DNA of 7,183 nucleotides, from positions 1-7,183 of the forward strand of contig DASVGR010000144.1 in NCBI GenBank assembly GCA_036379395.1, in the 5' to 3' direction. This DNA is from Oleiagrimonas sp036379395. Its GTDB lineage: Bacteria > Pseudomonadota > Gammaproteobacteria > Xanthomonadales > Rhodanobacteraceae. Each line of letters begins with the position of its first letter. Position 1 is the stretch's first letter. Below, one piece after another: positions 5,608 to 7,183 of this stretch. A program made the translations under genes and the position numbers. A model generated the notes under the pieces. That model was not told the DNA's origin. It saw nothing but the letters and a program-made list of their open reading frames with translations, and did no database searches.

Positions 5608-5738
5608 CACCGCAACCGCGCGCCAGGAAATCCCTGCGCTGGCATCGGACTTCGGCGGGCCCGACGCCGATATCGGCACAACGAGCGCGGGCGCATTCGG
5701 CGATGCTAGGCTGGGTTTTTCGTCCACCTGACAGAACT
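5608..5738. promoter_or_regulatory. Intergenic region with overlapping dyads and a candidate promoter
   Basis: After the aldo/keto reductase stop there is a stem TCGGCG-GGCCCGA-CGCCGA (5652-5670). It overlaps a perfect 12-bp palindrome, GCCGATATCGGC (5666-5677), and only one of the two could fold at a time. No T-run follows, so a classical intrinsic terminator is not supported. GATGCTAGGCT (5702-5712) resembles -10 sequences and would place a transcript start about 20 bases before the ATG at 5739. There is no matching -35 box. Confidence 0.35.
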
Positions 5739-7183
5739 ATGCGCCACGTCATCACACTTGCCCTCGCCTTGTCCCTGGCCAGCACCGGCGCGCTCGGGTC
5801 GACCGCCGCGCCGGCCGCTTCCGCCACCACGCCGACGGCGCGGCTGCACGCCTTGTTCAAGGCCGCGCAACATCCGGCGCCGGCCCGTGCGGGCACGTCC
5901 TACAAGGCCTATTGGGGCGACCCGGGCCTGGCCGCGGCCAAGGCATCCATCGCGCGCAAGAAGGCCGAGCTGGCCAAGCTGCACGCCATCGACGTGAAGG
6001 CGTTGAGCCCGACCGACCAGCTCAGCTGGCGCCTGTTCGACTACCAGCTGCGCGACGCCATCGCCGCCGGCGCGTTTGCGCACGACCAGACGCAAACCCT
6101 CATGACGCAGCTGTGGGGCCCGCAGCTGGAAGGCAACGAGGTGCGTGACGGCCACTACCGCACGCGCACGGATTACCAGCGCCTGCTGGGCAAGCTCGAC
6201 ACCACCGGCGACTACCTCGCCGCGTTCACCGCGCGGCTCAGGGACGGCATGGCGCACGGCATCACCCAGCCGCGCGAAGTGATGGTGCGCATCAGCGACG
6301 AGATCCGCGCCAACATCGTCAAGCCCGTCACCGACAGCCCGTTCTACGCGCCGTTCACGCACATGCCCGACACCATTCCGGCCGCCGAACAAGCCAAGCT
6401 GCAAGCGCAGGCCAGGCGCGCCATCAACGACGTGGTCAACCCGGCGTACACGAAGTTCCTGGCGTTTTTCGAGCACGACTACCTGCCGCACGCGCGTACC
6501 CACGCCGGCGTGTCCGCGCTGCCCGACGGCAAGGCGTATTACGCGTATCTGGTGCGTCATTACACGACCACCGACATGACCCCGGACGAGGTCCACGCGC
6601 TGGGCCTGAAGCTGGTCAAACAGATCCACGCCGAAATGGAAGCCGTGTTCAAAAAGATCGGCTTCAAGGGCAGCTACAAGGATTTCGTGCATTACCTGCG
6701 CACCGATCCGAAGTTCTACTACAGCGATCCGGCCGACCTGCTGGAGGCGTACCGCGCCGCCGCCAAGCGCATCGATCCGAAATTGCCGGAAGTGCTCAGC
6801 GTGTGGCTGCAACCGCGCCAGCCGTGGGGTGTGCACGTCATTCCGGCTTCGCTCGCGCCCAACACCTATCCGGCCTACGCGGACGTGCCGTACATGAGCG
6901 TCAACCTGTACAAGCCGAAGACACGTCCGAAGTATTCGATCCAGGTGCTGACCTGTCATGAAGGCCGGCCCGGCCACAACCTGCAGATTCCCGTCGCCGA
7001 CGAGCTTTCGAACCTGCCCGACTTCCGCCGCTACGCCTACTACAACGCGTTCGGCGAAGGCTGGGCGTTGTATTCGGAAACCCTGTGCGACCAGCCGATG
7101 GGCCTGTACGACAACCCCTACGCCAAGTTCGGCTACCTGAACTACCAGATGTGGCGCGCCGTGCGCCTGGTGGTCGACACCGG
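5739..7183 (+). CDS. DUF885 family protein, secreted putative metallopeptidase, 3' end cut off
   Basis: The first 481 residues are visible; the frame is still open at the window end. Full-length members usually have about 580-610 residues. The N terminus is a signal peptide: MRH, then the hydrophobic run VITLALALSLASTGALG, with likely cleavage after ALG (20) or ASA (29). There is no lipobox cysteine, so a periplasmic or secreted protein is expected. The family signature is LTCHEGRPGHNLQ (404-416), with H407, E408 and H413, followed by FGEGWALYSE (438-447) with E440 and E447. These resemble the zinc ligands of gluzincin peptidases, with a longer HE-x4-H spacing, and the family is thought to be related to them; the substrate is unknown. 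The ATG at 5739 is chosen because the signal peptide starts there, although no good Shine-Dalgarno sequence precedes it. The gene follows the aldo/keto reductase with a 131-bp gap and probably has its own promoter. Confidence 0.88.
   Translation, partial: MRHVITLALALSLASTGALGSTAAPAASATTPTARLHALFKAAQHPAPARAGTSYKAYWGDPGLAAAKASIARKKAELAKLHAIDVKALSPTDQLSWRLFDYQLRDAIAAGAFAHDQTQTLMTQLWGPQLEGNEVRDGHYRTRTDYQRLLGKLDTTGDYLAAFTARLRDGMAHGITQPREVMVRISDEIRANIVKPVTDSPFYAPFTHMPDTIPAAEQAKLQAQARRAINDVVNPAYTKFLAFFEHDYLPHARTHAGVSALPDGKAYYAYLVRHYTTTDMTPDEVHALGLKLVKQIHAEMEAVFKKIGFKGSYKDFVHYLRTDPKFYYSDPADLLEAYRAAAKRIDPKLPEVLSVWLQPRQPWGVHVIPASLAPNTYPAYADVPYMSVNLYKPKTRPKYSIQVLTCHEGRPGHNLQIPVADELSNLPDFRRYAYYNAFGEGWALYSETLCDQPMGLYDNPYAKFGYLNYQMWRAVRLVVDT

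Noticed and set aside
2842..5727. A 961-codon minus-strand open frame running from the HMG-CoA-synthase-like gene across the aldo/keto reductase.
   Set aside because: Only the part from 4338 downward has family motifs and a ribosome-binding site. The upstream part is antisense to a clear gene and to intergenic DNA; lack of stops is expected in GC-rich sequence.
5706..6977. A 423-codon antisense frame opposite the DUF885 gene.
   Set aside because: It is a shadow of a gene with a signal peptide and family motifs; it has no recognisable domain.

Overview
This high-GC, codon-dense window looks like chromosomal DNA of a gammaproteobacterium. The most likely group is the Xanthomonadales/Lysobacterales, perhaps a Rhodanobacteraceae-like genus. 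The pointers are a GatB/YqeY protein near dnaG, the DnaG sequence itself, and GTAG/GTGG-type REP elements of the kind common in that group. The placement is by recognition only, not by a database search.

Layout from left to right: (1) The 3' end of a GatB/YqeY-domain gene (+, 1-148). (2) A GNAT acetyltransferase on the opposite strand (178-825), convergent with the YqeY gene and divergent from dnaG. (3) dnaG, the replicative primase (+, 951-2669), with an intact zinc-finger and TOPRIM core. (4) A 172-bp convergent gap holding three REP elements (two identical direct copies and one inverted copy of a different stem type) and a possible terminator for the gene to its right. The first REP element contains the dnaG stop codon. 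(5) A 498-residue HMG-CoA-synthase-family protein (-, 2842-4338) with the Glu/Cys/His catalytic set. (6) A 393-bp divergent intergenic region with inverted repeats and promoter-like sequence. (7) An aldo/keto reductase (+, 4732-5607) resembling E. coli YdbC/PdxI. (8) A 131-bp gap with overlapping dyads and a possible promoter. (9) A secreted DUF885-family protein (+, 5739 to the window end), cut off at its C terminus.

The YqeY gene and dnaG are what remains here of a macromolecular-synthesis neighbourhood (classically rpsU-dnaG-rpoD). In this window an acetyltransferase on the other strand separates the two, and rpoD does not directly follow dnaG. The HMG-CoA-synthase-like enzyme, the aldo/keto reductase and the DUF885 protein show no shared pathway and appear to be independently transcribed genes.

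I found no CRISPR array, tRNA or rRNA, transposase, toxin-antitoxin pair, phage gene or defence system, and nothing that amounts to a clear new system. The points most worth a second look are the REP cluster invading the 3' end of dnaG, the lone HMG-CoA-synthase homologue, the split primase locus, and the dyad-rich control regions.
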